From: Pseudomonadota bacterium
GTDB taxonomy: Bacteria > Pseudomonadota > Gammaproteobacteria > Burkholderiales > SG8-39
Assembly: GCA_947455195.1 (NCBI GenBank)
Contig: CANGMI010000005.1
Location: 378,609-442,608, forward strand
Direction: 5' to 3'
DNA: 64,000 nt
A program made the translations under genes and the position numbers. Under the pieces are notes generated by a model. The model had not been told where the DNA came from, did no database searches, and saw nothing but the letters and a program-made list of their open reading frames with translations. Positions 52,090 to 63,347 of the stretch are shown here, piece by piece. Numbering within the stretch: the first letter of the stretch is position 1; every line of letters starts with the position of its first letter.

Positions 52090-52961
52090 GGCAGACAGGT
52101 CGCCGCATGTGCGGCGATGTCGCCCGGGCGCGCGATCCAGACCTCGTTGCGGTGCGCCGCCAGATGCGCCAGGAAGCGTCTGAAGGGATTCAGCCGGAAG
52201 GCATGCCCGATGAGATAGGGATGCAGGCTCAGGTTGAAGACCAGCGGCCGGCGACGACTCGTTTCGAGCATTTCGTCAAAGGCGTCGAAGAGGGTCTCGA
52301 CCCACGAGCGCGGTGTCATTTTCGCCCCGTGCAAGGCGCTGATGTCGTTGGTGGGGCGCGCATAGGGCAGGGCCATGAGCGGCCCGTTGGCCGTTCCGAG
52401 CCAGAACGGCTGGTCGTCGCACGGCCAGTCGAGGAGATATTCAAGCCCGGCCGCCGCCAGCAGCTCCGGCGTGCGAGCGCTCTCGTTGACCCAGGGGCTC
52501 ATCCAGCCCCTCGCGGGGCGCCCCTCGGCCCGGTGAATGCGGGCCAGGCAGTCGGTGATCATCGCGGCTTCATCGGCCTCGCTCATGTCGCACTGGCGAT
52601 TGGCATTGGTATGACCGTGGCCGACGATCTCGTCACCGCGCGCACGCAGCGCCTCTGCGATGCGCGGATGCGCTTCATAGACCGCCGTGTTCATCAGCGC
52701 TGCCGCCGGCAGCTGATGGGCATCGAGCGCTTCGAGCAGATGCCAGATGCCGACCCGGTTGCCCCAGTCTCTCCAGCCATAGTTCACGACATCGGGTTCG
52801 GGCTGGCGTGGATTCAGGTCAGGCGCGAGGCCTTCGCCGAACGGGAACGTCTCCACGTTGATGGCGATGTAGACGGCGAGTCCGTGACCGCCGGGCCACT
52901 GCCAGGTCGGACGATCGATGATCGCCGAATAGGGGTAGCGACCGTGGCCGCGCAGACTCAT
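52074..52961 (-). CDS. Polysaccharide deacetylase-fold hydrolase (PuuE allantoinase-like)
   Basis: WPGGHGLAVYIAINVETFPFGEG...ALMNTAVYEAHPRIAEALRARGDEIVGHGHTNANRQ...RGWMSPWVNESARTPELLAAAGLEYLLDWPCDDQPFWL. Confidence 0.85.
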   Translation of the reverse strand: MSLRGHGRYPYSAIIDRPTWQWPGGHGLAVYIAINVETFPFGEGLAPDLNPRQPEPDVVNYGWRDWGNRVGIWHLLEALDAHQLPAAALMNTAVYEAHPRIAEALRARGDEIVGHGHTNANRQCDMSEADEAAMITDCLARIHRAEGRPARGWMSPWVNESARTPELLAAAGLEYLLDWPCDDQPFWLGTANGPLMALPYARPTNDISALHGAKMTPRSWVETLFDAFDEMLETSRRRPLVFNLSLHPYLIGHAFRLNPFRRFLAHLAAHRNEVWIARPGDIAAHAATCLPQPAG

Positions 52962-53506
52962 GCGCTGACCGGCGTCGGCAATACGAGCCGATAGGCGCGG
53001 CCAAACTGCTCGTCGAGACGGCAGTTGTGATGGTCCACGAGATTGGTGTCAGCCAGTTCGAGGTTGAAGAAGTCCACACGCTCGGCTTCGAAGAACGGGC
53101 CCACGTGCCAGGTGGACCGGTGCATCGCCACGGCCACGTTGCCCGGGATGCTGAAGGCACGGATCGAAGCCGGATCGGCCAGTGCCTCGGGGTTGTCGGG
53201 ATCCCCGGGTGTGGCAACCGCCATCAGCCAGGGGTGACCGCCGACGGAGGCGAGGCATTGGGTCACGGACAGGTGGCGCGTGAGATGCCGGAAGGTGAGT
53301 TCCCGATGGTGCAGGCGCATGACATAGAAGCGGGGCGTGCCCCGGGCAAGGTCGAGTTGCGCTTCATCAGGCCCGAAGGGCTTGCCGTCTTCCGCCGACT
53401 CGATCAGCGTTCCGTAAGGGGAAAAGGCGGCGGCGCTGATGGGCTCGACGATGAGATCGATGAGTTCTACGTGGCGTGACGCGGCAGTTCCGGGCGGATG
53501 GCTCAA
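52958..53506 (-). CDS. allA: Ureidoglycolate lyase (AllA-like); 5' end uncertain (possible TTG)
   Basis: VEPISAAAFSPYGTLIESAEDGKPFG...GNVAVAMHRSTWHVGPFFEAERVDFFNLELADTNLVDHHNCRL; 4-nt overlap with PuuE-like gene. Confidence 0.82.
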   Translation of the reverse strand: MSHPPGTAASRHVELIDLIVEPISAAAFSPYGTLIESAEDGKPFGPDEAQLDLARGTPRFYVMRLHHRELTFRHLTRHLSVTQCLASVGGHPWLMAVATPGDPDNPEALADPASIRAFSIPGNVAVAMHRSTWHVGPFFEAERVDFFNLELADTNLVDHHNCRLDEQFGRAYRLVLPTPVSA

Positions 53507-53573
53507 GGGGTTTCTCGCTGGGTTGATCGATGGCGGGTCGGGCGTGGTCTTTTCGATGGCTCGATGTCGGCTG

Positions 53574-54356
53574 CTACTGGAACCACTTGCGGTCGAGTCG
53601 ATCGAGAAAGCCGTCGCGGCGCAGTTCGTCGAGCAGGCGGTTGATCTCCTGCAGCAGGGCGGTGTCCTCCAGACGGGTATTGATGCCGACCTCTCGGGTG
53701 TCGAAGGCGGGTGACACCAGCAGTTTGCCACCGCGGCGTGACGCGTTGTACTTCAGCACCGGCAGCGTGTTGACGACCACGTCGGCGCGCCCGGTTTCGA
53801 CATCGGCGAAGGCCAGTGGAAATTCGTTGAAGACCTTGATCTGTTTCACGACCGAGCCGTACTCGTCTTTCACGAAGCGCTCGCCCGAGCTGCCGCCCTG
53901 TACCGCCACGATCTTGCCGGCAAGGTCTGCTGCGCTCGCGACGTTGACGCCTGGCCGCGCCGCCGCCGCGATGCCCGAGTTGTAGTACGAGGTGGAAAAC
54001 GCCATGCGCTCGGCGCGTTGCGGTGTCTTGGTCATGGCGGTGATGAGAACGTCGACTCGGCGCGAGGTAAGCGAGGCAATGAGACCGCTGAAGTCGGTCT
54101 TTTCCCACTGTGCCTTGACGCCCATGCGCCGGGCAATTTCGTTGCCCAGATCGATGTCGAACCCGACCAGCTGGCCGTTCTCGACGAACTCGAAGGGCGG
54201 GAAGGCTGCTCCGTTGCCGATGACGATCGTTCCGCGCGCCTTGATGCTTTCGGGTGTGCTCTGGGCACTTGCGTGGTGCGCGAGGCCGAGGTCGAGGCCA
54301 AGACTGAACAGGGCCGCGCCGAGCAGACGCAGGACGGGGCGACGTGATGGTTTCAA
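53574..54356 (-). CDS. Polar amino acid-type ABC transporter substrate-binding protein
   Basis: IKARGTIVIGNGAAFPPFEFVENGQLVGFDIDLGNEIARRMGVKAQWEKTDFSGLIASLTSRRVDVLI. Confidence 0.92.
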   Translation of the reverse strand: MKPSRRPVLRLLGAALFSLGLDLGLAHHASAQSTPESIKARGTIVIGNGAAFPPFEFVENGQLVGFDIDLGNEIARRMGVKAQWEKTDFSGLIASLTSRRVDVLITAMTKTPQRAERMAFSTSYYNSGIAAAARPGVNVASAADLAGKIVAVQGGSSGERFVKDEYGSVVKQIKVFNEFPLAFADVETGRADVVVNTLPVLKYNASRRGGKLLVSPAFDTREVGINTRLEDTALLQEINRLLDELRRDGFLDRLDRKWFQ

Positions 54357-54369
54357 GGTGTGTTCCTTT

Positions 54370-55158
54370 TCAGTGAGTTGAAGGGGTCGACAGGCCGAGG
54401 AACTCGCGGGTTCGGGCGGCGCTCGGCTGGCTGAACAACAGTGCGGGTGGCCCTTGTTCGACGATGAGGCCACCGTCCATGAAGACCACGCGGTCGGCGA
54501 CATCGCGCGCAAATCCCATCTCGTGGGTCACGATGAGCATCGTGAGGCCGTCCTGCCTCAACTGGCGCATCACCGCAAGCACTTCGCCCACCAGCTCAGG
54601 GTCCAGAGCCGAGGTCACCTCATCGAACAGCATCAGCGCCGGGCGCATCGCAAGGCAGCGAGCGATGGCAACACGTTGCTGCTGACCACCGGACAATTCG
54701 CCCGGATAGGCCCCGGCCTTGCCCAGGAGGCCGACCTTCTCGAGGAGTGCAAGGGCGTGCTTGCGCGCCGCCGATTCGCTCTGGCGCAGCACCTGCATCG
54801 GCGCTTCCATGAGATTGGCCAGAACGGTCATGTGCGGGAACAGATTGAACTGCTGGAACACGATGCCGATACCGGCGCGCAGCCGATCCAGTTCACGCTC
54901 CGACTGGCGTACGCGTGTGCCCTCGGCGCCCGCGGACCACCCGATCGGTTCGCCATTGACCCGCACTTCACCGGTGTCGAAGGGTTCGAGAAAATTGATG
55001 CATGACAGGAGCGTGCTCTTGCCCGATCCCGAGGGGCCGATCACGACGACCGCCTCGCCGTGCGCGACATCGAGATCGATGCCGCGCAGCACCGGATGAG
55101 CGCCGTAGTGCTTGTGCAGATTGCGGACGCGCAGCATCGCAGGGTTGTCGCTCATCAT
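54370..55158 (-). CDS. Polar amino acid-type ABC transporter ATP-binding protein
   Basis: [28 protein letters not shown]...[20 protein letters not shown]...[40 protein letters not shown]. Confidence 0.94.
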   Translation of the reverse strand: MMSDNPAMLRVRNLHKHYGAHPVLRGIDLDVAHGEAVVVIGPSGSGKSTLLSCINFLEPFDTGEVRVNGEPIGWSAGAEGTRVRQSERELDRLRAGIGIVFQQFNLFPHMTVLANLMEAPMQVLRQSESAARKHALALLEKVGLLGKAGAYPGELSGGQQQRVAIARCLAMRPALMLFDEVTSALDPELVGEVLAVMRQLRQDGLTMLIVTHEMGFARDVADRVVFMDGGLIVEQGPPALLFSQPSAARTREFLGLSTPSTH

Positions 55159-55811
55159 CAACGGATCCGGTAGCGCTGCTCGAGCACGCGGTTGATGACG
55201 AGCAGCGGAATGGTGAGTGCGAGATAGAGCAGTCCCACGCCCGCGAACGGGCTGAACGTATTCGCCTTCCAGGTCATGGCGTCTACTCCTGCGCGCAGGA
55301 GATCGGAGATCGCGATGACCGAGACGAGTGCGGTGTTCTTCACCAGGGTGATCGCCTCGTTGGTGAGGGGCGGCAACACGCGCCGGAAGGCTTGCGGCAG
55401 GATGATGCGGCGCATCGCCAGTGCGTAGGACATCCCGAGTGATCGGGCGGCCCGCATCTGCCCGCGATCGATCGACTCGATGCCACTGCGAACGATCTCT
55501 GTCACGTAGGCACCATTCGTGATCGAGAGCGCCAGGATGGCCACCGCCGGTGCCGACAGCAGGATTCCGACAGAGGGCAGGCCGTAGTACAGGAAGAGCA
55601 GTATCACGAGGAGCGGGAGTCCGCGCACGAAGAGCACATAGGCGAGGGCAGTTCCACGCAGGAGCCGGTTGGATGAAACCCGTGCCAGGCCGCCCAGAAG
55701 GCCGAAAACGAGTCCCAGCAGCGCGGCACCGAAGGCCAGTTGTGCGGTGACGAGAGCACCCGCCAGCAGGGCCGGGAAGACTTCGCGGAAGATGGCCGCA
55801 TCGAAATCCAT
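55158..55811 (-). CDS. Amino acid ABC transporter permease (His/Glu/Gln/Arg family)
   Basis: [21 protein letters not shown]...[75 protein letters not shown]. Confidence 0.95.
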   Translation of the reverse strand: MDFDAAIFREVFPALLAGALVTAQLAFGAALLGLVFGLLGGLARVSSNRLLRGTALAYVLFVRGLPLLVILLFLYYGLPSVGILLSAPAVAILALSITNGAYVTEIVRSGIESIDRGQMRAARSLGMSYALAMRRIILPQAFRRVLPPLTNEAITLVKNTALVSVIAISDLLRAGVDAMTWKANTFSPFAGVGLLYLALTIPLLVINRVLEQRYRIR

Positions 55812-55813
55812 GA

Positions 55814-57391
55814 TCAGACGCTCGCCCTGTCAGGGGTTGTCGTTTTGCAGCGTTGCAGCACACGGGTGATCAATGGATCGAATCGCGCGCCGCTCGCGAC
55901 CTGTTCGGGCAGCCAGTCACGTCGCCAGATCGCGGCTGCCTCGCGCGCCTCGTCGAGAATCGCGTCCTCATCGAAAGCCGTGATACGTCGCTTGCGCATG
56001 AGCACCGAACCGGCGACGACCACCGTGTCGATCGCATCGGGTGCTGCTGACCACGCCAGCTGTGCGATCGGGTCGTGCATGGGCACGAAGGCGCGGTGCC
56101 GGGTATCGACGAGCATCAGGTCGGCAGGGGCGCCCGCGACCAGGCGGCCATGGTCAGGCCCCAGTCGCATGCTTGCCGCACCCGAGCGCGTCGCCGCATG
56201 CCAGGCCTCGCCCGGCGTGATCCAGCGGGTGTGCGATTCCTCGGGCGAGCGGTGAATCAGGCTGGCAGCACGCAGAACGGCCAGCATGTCGGCCGTGTCG
56301 CCCGTTGCCGGGCCGTCAGATCCGAGTGCAACCGGTACGCCTGCGTCGAGGAGCGCGCGCACGGGAGTACGGCCACTGCCCAGGCGCAGGTTGCTCAAGG
56401 GGTTGTGCGTCACACATGCACCGCCTCGAGCCATGTGGTCGATGTCCGACGCGTCGACCCAGACGGCGTGGTTCACCGTCATCCTTGGATCGAGGAGCCC
56501 GGTTGCGTGCAGGCGCCGGACGAATCCGCCACCCGGTTGAAGCGACGAGGTCACGCGCTGGGCGTTGCTTTCGAGCACGTGCATGTGCAGCGAGGCATCG
56601 TGTCGGTCGCGCAGTTGCGCGAGGAGGCGCAAGAGTTCATCGCTGCACCGCTGCGGGCCTCGCGGCCCGAGCATGATGCTCAGTCGTCCTCCTGCCGCGC
56701 CGTGCCAGTGCTGATGGGTCCGGGAGAAGAACGCGGCCTGCTGTTCGATCGGCAATGGCGTGATGGCGTCGAGGCAAGTCTGCAGTTCGTGCGGGCACTC
56801 CTCGCGGGCAAAGGGCAACCCGTCAAGGTACTGCCGGTCGGAGAATGTCGTTGCGACGGCAGCGCGCAGCCCGCTGTCGGCCCAGCCCTGCATGACCTGA
56901 TCGATGGCTTCCGGGTCACAACCGGGGTTCAGGCAGTCATCCTGCAAGGCAACGGTGCCCGAGTGGATGGCGTCGCAGGCCACCAGCAGCACTCGCAGGT
57001 AGTGCCAGCGTGCCGGCACGCGGGGCAGACCCAGTGGTGGATAGGCGCGGGCGAGCCACGGTTCGAGGGCTACCGAGCCATGCAGTCCGCGCTCGAAGGC
57101 TTCGTTGGAGTGCACATGCGCGTTGACAAGACCCGGCAGGGCCATCAGGTGCGTCGCATCGATCGAGGCGACTTTCGCCGGCCCGATGGCGGCTGCAACG
57201 CCAGGCCCTGCGGCAAGGATCGCTCCACCACCGATCACGATGTCGACGGGGGCGATCCGTCCCGAGAGTGGGCCGGCAACGGCATTGCGGATGACAAGGT
57301 CGGGCTTGATCGCTGTGACTCCATCCTCTGCTGCCCGTCGCGGTGTGCAATCGGGCTGAGGCTGTCGAGCGACTAGCCAAAAGCATGCCAA
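55814..57391 (-). CDS. Amidohydrolase family protein (SsnA/chlorohydrolase/deaminase-like); start uncertain
   Basis: [102 protein letters not shown]. Confidence 0.88.
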   Translation of the reverse strand: MACFWLVARQPQPDCTPRRAAEDGVTAIKPDLVIRNAVAGPLSGRIAPVDIVIGGGAILAAGPGVAAAIGPAKVASIDATHLMALPGLVNAHVHSNEAFERGLHGSVALEPWLARAYPPLGLPRVPARWHYLRVLLVACDAIHSGTVALQDDCLNPGCDPEAIDQVMQGWADSGLRAAVATTFSDRQYLDGLPFAREECPHELQTCLDAITPLPIEQQAAFFSRTHQHWHGAAGGRLSIMLGPRGPQRCSDELLRLLAQLRDRHDASLHMHVLESNAQRVTSSLQPGGGFVRRLHATGLLDPRMTVNHAVWVDASDIDHMARGGACVTHNPLSNLRLGSGRTPVRALLDAGVPVALGSDGPATGDTADMLAVLRAASLIHRSPEESHTRWITPGEAWHAATRSGAASMRLGPDHGRLVAGAPADLMLVDTRHRAFVPMHDPIAQLAWSAAPDAIDTVVVAGSVLMRKRRITAFDEDAILDEAREAAAIWRRDWLPEQVASGARFDPLITRVLQRCKTTTPDRASV

Positions 57392-57479
57392 ATTCTGGTG
57401 CGTGAGCCATCGGGCCGGGGGGAGGGGTCTCCCTGTCCTCGGGCAAGCGAAACCCCTTCACCGGCACCCGTTGACGTGC

Positions 57480-58151
57480 TCAGGCGAGCGCAGCAGCGCC
57501 TTGCACGCCGTTGTCAGGACGGCGACGGCGCGTCATGAGTCCTGCCATCCCGAGGCCGCTCAGCATCAGCAGATAGGTCTCGGGTTCCGGCACCGCCGTC
57601 ATGCTGATTTCGGCCTGCGAAGCCGTTTGTCCGGGCGACGAGCGCCAGACGGTGAGGTTGTAACCACCGGTCGCCGCGCCGAGCGTGGTCGCCCACGTGT
57701 TGGCGACAGCATCGACGGTTGCGTTCACCGATCCGGCATAACTGCCGTCATAGACGACTTTCCAGAGGGCCTCCTGAAACTCGGCTGCCGTCGTTGCGTT
57801 GGTGACAGCGGCGTAGTGCTGCGTGAAGAGCTTGTCGATGTTGCTCTTCACCGTCGGGCTGAACACGCCATCGCTCGCGAGCGATGTCGGCGTGTACTGG
57901 GCCGGGGTGAGCAGCGTGTTCATGATGTCGACACAGAAGGCGTTGAAGGTCGTGCTGGTCGTGGTGTCGGTCACCGAGAACTCCGACGCCACCGAGGTGA
58001 CGTTGTTCGGGCTCGTGATCGTCACTGCCGGCGGGCTCGGATAGACGCTGCCGTTGTAGACGAGGGTGTCCGCGAGGGCGCTGCCTGCGCCAAGGGCGAG
58101 GACAACGGCGCAGGCCAAGTGTGACGGGTGTTTCTTGAACGTCGAAACCAT
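57480..58151 (-). CDS. PEP-CTERM sorting domain-containing exported protein
   Basis: Signal peptide (CAVVLALGAGSALA) and C-terminal VPEPETYLLMLSGLGMAGLMTRRRR. Confidence 0.93.
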   Translation of the reverse strand: MVSTFKKHPSHLACAVVLALGAGSALADTLVYNGSVYPSPPAVTITSPNNVTSVASEFSVTDTTTSTTFNAFCVDIMNTLLTPAQYTPTSLASDGVFSPTVKSNIDKLFTQHYAAVTNATTAAEFQEALWKVVYDGSYAGSVNATVDAVANTWATTLGAATGGYNLTVWRSSPGQTASQAEISMTAVPEPETYLLMLSGLGMAGLMTRRRRPDNGVQGAAALA

Positions 58152-58550
58152 GATGGTTCTCCATTGATTGAGGAGCATGCGTTTGAGGGACTTGCAAGGC
58201 TCATTCAATGTCATTGCTTCACGCGTGTCCATGCCGCGAGGGCGTCTATTCAGGGTGAATTGACCGCGATCACCTGACGCCGCGCAAGCTTGCGCGCGAG
58301 AGCATCGAGGCGCCCTGAACGTGCCTTCGCCTTCACTGGCAGAAGCCGTTCGAACGGTGCGGTGACGGGGGCTGACATCGCGTCCTTTACCGAGGTGGAC
58401 AGACGCTGGTGCAGCGGTCCACAACGCGGGCCTCCGATGATGCGTCTGGTATCGCGGGTCGGGTATCGATCGGCGCACCCCATCGACACCGGTTGACTCG
58501 TCTCAACTGCTTGTGGTCGTGCAGTCCTCAGAATCGGCGACTGCGACGAG

Positions 58551-60017
<1,467 letters not shown>

Positions 60018-60109
60018 CCTCGGCGCAGGTTGCGGTCCGGAAGCACAGGTACCAGCAGGGGAAAACCTCGCGGTCGGTGTCGACCGCGCCACCAGGGAGG
60101 GGAAAGGCC

Positions 60110-61285
60110 ATGAATCAGTCGATGATGAAGAAGCCCGCAAACGGGGCTGGCGGTACGGTGCGCATCGGAGCAGGCGCGCCCCGAGCGGCAGGCGCGATGT
60201 CAAGGTCACTCCTGCGCGGTGTGCTGGGTCTGGTCGGGGCGGCCACCTTCCTTCACGCGGAGGGGGTCCTTGCGCAGGCGCAAGGTGCCCGCGGCTCTGC
60301 CCAGGGGCCTGTCGGTCAGGCGCCGGAAGCCGCAGGCAAACCTGCCGAGGTGGCGTCGATCTTCGAGCAACCCGGTGTCCTCACGGGGCCAGGCCGTCTC
60401 GTGCTCGAACCGTCGCTGCAGTACTCGTACTCGTCGAGCAACCGGGTGGCGCTGGTTGGGTACACCGTCATCCCGGCGATCAACATCGGACTCATCAATG
60501 TGCAGGAAGTGAAGCGGGACACCTTCATCGGGACCCTCACTACCCGCTACGGCCTCACCAACCGTCTCGAGATCGAATCGAAGGTGCCCTATGTGCATCG
60601 ATCGGACAGTCAGGTGGCTTTTCCGACCGGGCAAGGCTCGGGGCAGGCCCAGGTGTTCGACGCATCGGGCTCCGACGTCGGGGATGTCGAGATGACTGCA
60701 CGCTATCAGTGGAATGACGGCGGCGCCGATTCGGCCTATTACATCAGTACGCTGCGTCTGAAGAGCCGTACCGGTCGTGACCCGTTCCAGTCGGAACTCG
60801 CCACCAATTTCGGCACGACGTTCAACAACATCGCATTGCAACGCACGCTGCCTACCGGGTCTGGCTTCTATGCCGTTCAGCCAGGCCTCACGATGTTGTT
60901 GCCGAGTGACCCTGCCGTGTTCTTCGGCAGCGTCAGCTATCTGGCCAACATCAAGCGACATGGGGTCACGCAGAACACCGATCAGGGCGCTGCCTTCGTC
61001 GGCGACGTCGCTCCTGGGGCCATCATCGGGTTCAACTTCGGCATGGGCATGGCCATCAACGGCAAGACTTCGCTGAGCATCGGCTACGACCACGCCTCCG
61101 TTGGCAAGACCCTGATCAATGGCATGGCACCTGCAGGGGCGACGCGACTCGAACTCGGTACGCTGCTTCTCGGGTTCTCGCATCGAATCTCGGAGAGCCG
61201 CACCATCAACGTGTCGATCGGCGCCGGCATTACCCGAGATACGCCCGACTTGACGCTGACCCTGCGCCTGCCGTTCACGCTCTGA
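60110..61285 (+). CDS. Outer-membrane beta-barrel protein/transporter
   Basis: Signal region; LVLEPSLQYSYSSSNRVAL; alternating strands VEMTARYQWNDGGADSAYYISTLRLKSRTG; C-terminal TLTLRLPFTL. Confidence 0.75.
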   Translation: MNQSMMKKPANGAGGTVRIGAGAPRAAGAMSRSLLRGVLGLVGAATFLHAEGVLAQAQGARGSAQGPVGQAPEAAGKPAEVASIFEQPGVLTGPGRLVLEPSLQYSYSSSNRVALVGYTVIPAINIGLINVQEVKRDTFIGTLTTRYGLTNRLEIESKVPYVHRSDSQVAFPTGQGSGQAQVFDASGSDVGDVEMTARYQWNDGGADSAYYISTLRLKSRTGRDPFQSELATNFGTTFNNIALQRTLPTGSGFYAVQPGLTMLLPSDPAVFFGSVSYLANIKRHGVTQNTDQGAAFVGDVAPGAIIGFNFGMGMAINGKTSLSIGYDHASVGKTLINGMAPAGATRLELGTLLLGFSHRISESRTINVSIGAGITRDTPDLTLTLRLPFTL

Positions 61286-61354
61286 CGGGGCGTGTGTCCG
61301 AGGGGCATGGCGCGGCGCGGTGTCGGGGCGCGGCACCGCCTGTCTCGGGCAGGC

Positions 61355-62035
61355 TCAGCGGCGCGTGGCGTTGACGAACCCGAACTGCAACGCCGTGTTG
61401 AGACTGATTGCCTTCAACAGCGCAAGGCTGTTCACGGTTGCGTCAATCACGGTACTGACGCTGAGCTTCTGATTGTCCATCGCGTTCTGAACCACCGTTG
61501 CCGGCACGACGACGCCGGCGATCGCGAGGCTCCCCGGACTGCCAGCCACGCTACCCAGTTGTGCATTCAGTTGGCGCGCCTGCTGGCTTGTCATCTGCGC
61601 GAGATCGGGAATGCTGATGACGGTCGAGGAGATCACCTGTCCGTTCTGGGTCACGGTGCGTGTGAGACCGATGCCCACCGTGAGTCCGCCGACATCGAAG
61701 CCACCGCGCACCTGGGCGAGCGACGCCGTATTGATGGCACTGCCCCATGTGGCGCTGGCACTGACGCCCGACCACGGTGGTGGCGGGGTAGGGCTTGTCG
61801 AACCGAGCGCCAGGCTCTCGGCCTCCAGAGCGGCGAGGCCGGGGTTGAACGCGGCATCCCAGGTGTCGCGACCCTCCAGTGCGTCGATCCTCTCGATGGT
61901 CTCCTCCACGGCACGGGAAAGGGTCGTCATCCCTGTGGGGAGGTCGTTGTATGACAGGCGCGCACCCGAACTGGGTGAAACGGGGAGAGTCAGCGCGAGC
62001 GCTGCCATCAGCATGGGGATCGATTGGGTGGCCAT
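61355..62035 (-). CDS. Secreted protein of unknown function with internal LAQVRGGFD motif
   Basis: Signal peptide MATQSIPMLMAALALTLPVSPSSGA; INTASLAQVRGGFDVGGLTVGIGLTRTV; ends 2 nt before the C39 peptidase region. Confidence 0.7.
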   Translation of the reverse strand: MATQSIPMLMAALALTLPVSPSSGARLSYNDLPTGMTTLSRAVEETIERIDALEGRDTWDAAFNPGLAALEAESLALGSTSPTPPPPWSGVSASATWGSAINTASLAQVRGGFDVGGLTVGIGLTRTVTQNGQVISSTVISIPDLAQMTSQQARQLNAQLGSVAGSPGSLAIAGVVVPATVVQNAMDNQKLSVSTVIDATVNSLALLKAISLNTALQFGFVNATRR

Positions 62036-62037
62036 GA

Positions 62038-62748
62038 TCAGAAGTCGCCCGGGCTGAAGCGCCCCAGTGTCAGCAGTTGCAGCCCCTGCCGGTCGATGCC
62101 GCTCGCAAGGGGTGCCATCGGTGCTGCCTGCCAGTCGCTCGCCTGATCGAACCGGGCGTCGTTGTCGCGGTTGGTGATGACGAATACGATGCCCCCCACC
62201 CAGATCGCCTCGAAGGCCTGGCGAGGCAGGGAGCGCGTGCCTGCAGAGGGGTCGCCAAACAGCACGCGACCCGATTGCATGCCTTTCACCACCACAAAGT
62301 GGTTGTAGCCCGATTCCTTCACGAGCACGATCGCAGGCAGCTTTGCGTCCACCAGTCGGTCAAGCGTTACCTGGAAGCCATCGGCTTTCAGGCTGCGCCG
62401 CTCGAGATAGGTCTTCATGTCGAGCAGGGAAAACCCTTCGGCGCGAATGCGTGTCTGGTCACCTTGCTCGTACATTTCCTGAAAGGTTTGTGCTTCGGTC
62501 ACCGGGGTGCCGAACTGGTAGGTCAGCAGCGTTGCCAGCGCAGCCGAGCCACAGCTGAAGTCGTACTGCTGGTGCACCGTCGTCGCGAAGCGCCGCTCGG
62601 TGATGCTCTGGACAGGTACCGTGAGGTAGCTGCCGAATTCAGCGGGCAGCGCGATCGAGCCGGCCCAGCTCGGGCCGTCAGTTGCGGCCAGCAGCAGGAT
62701 CGAGCTTGCCAGTATCCGATGGAGCCAGGGGCGGAGTCGTGTCTGCAT
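62038..62748 (-). CDS. C39-family (double-glycine) peptidase, stand-alone, exported (FapD-like)
   Basis: Signal peptide; QQYDFSCGSAALATLLTYQFGTPVTE catalytic Cys; LPAIVLVKESGYNHFVVVKGMQSGRVLFGDPSAG catalytic His/Asp. Confidence 0.88.
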   Translation of the reverse strand: MQTRLRPWLHRILASSILLLAATDGPSWAGSIALPAEFGSYLTVPVQSITERRFATTVHQQYDFSCGSAALATLLTYQFGTPVTEAQTFQEMYEQGDQTRIRAEGFSLLDMKTYLERRSLKADGFQVTLDRLVDAKLPAIVLVKESGYNHFVVVKGMQSGRVLFGDPSAGTRSLPRQAFEAIWVGGIVFVITNRDNDARFDQASDWQAAPMAPLASGIDRQGLQLLTLGRFSPGDF

Positions 62749-62831
62749 GGGACTGCCTCGAGACGGGATTGACGGCAAGCAGGGCACCGGCACCCGGGGC
62801 GGCCTGCGCCACGATGGGCCTGCAGTGGGCA

Positions 62832-63215
62832 TCATTTGAGCTGCACGTTGACGATCGTCGAACTCTGGATCAGCACGTTGTTGCCCGAATTCTGAATGAC
62901 CACCGGCAAGCCCATGGCGTTGGCGAATGCCCCGTCGGCAATGGTGTTCGCGCCGGTGCCCAGGTTCGTCGCCGAGTTGTCGCTCACCACGCCGCTCAGT
63001 CGCGCGGTGCCCAGCACCTGGCTCAGGTCCTGCCCGCCGCGTTGTCGCGACAATTCATCGGTCGGGAGTGCGACCATCGCGCCGAATCGATGCGCGGTAA
63101 CGGCAACCGACACCTCCCTTGCCGCGACCGCCTCGGCCTCTGCCCACGCTGTGCCACGTACCAGGCTCAGCCCCATCGTTGCTGCCATGATCAGAAATTG
63201 TTGCTGCTTGTTCAT
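62832..63215 (-). CDS. Small exported protein with GG-type LSRQRGG motif and beta-rich C-terminus
   Basis: MNKQQQFLIMAATMGLSL...LPTDELSRQRGGQDLSQVLG...SDNSATNLGTGANTIADGAFANAMGLPVVIQNSGNNVLIQSSTIVNVQLK. Confidence 0.75.
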   Translation of the reverse strand: MNKQQQFLIMAATMGLSLVRGTAWAEAEAVAAREVSVAVTAHRFGAMVALPTDELSRQRGGQDLSQVLGTARLSGVVSDNSATNLGTGANTIADGAFANAMGLPVVIQNSGNNVLIQSSTIVNVQLK

Positions 63216-63347
63216 CGCGAACCCCTTCTGCTGCTTGGCCGTGTCGATCAATTGCCGTCTGCGGGTGCGCTCGGCCCGCTGCCTCGCCGGGCAACGGGCC
63301 GGCGGCCCGGTGACTGCCGGACCGCCTGACCCCTGGTGCCGGACCGC

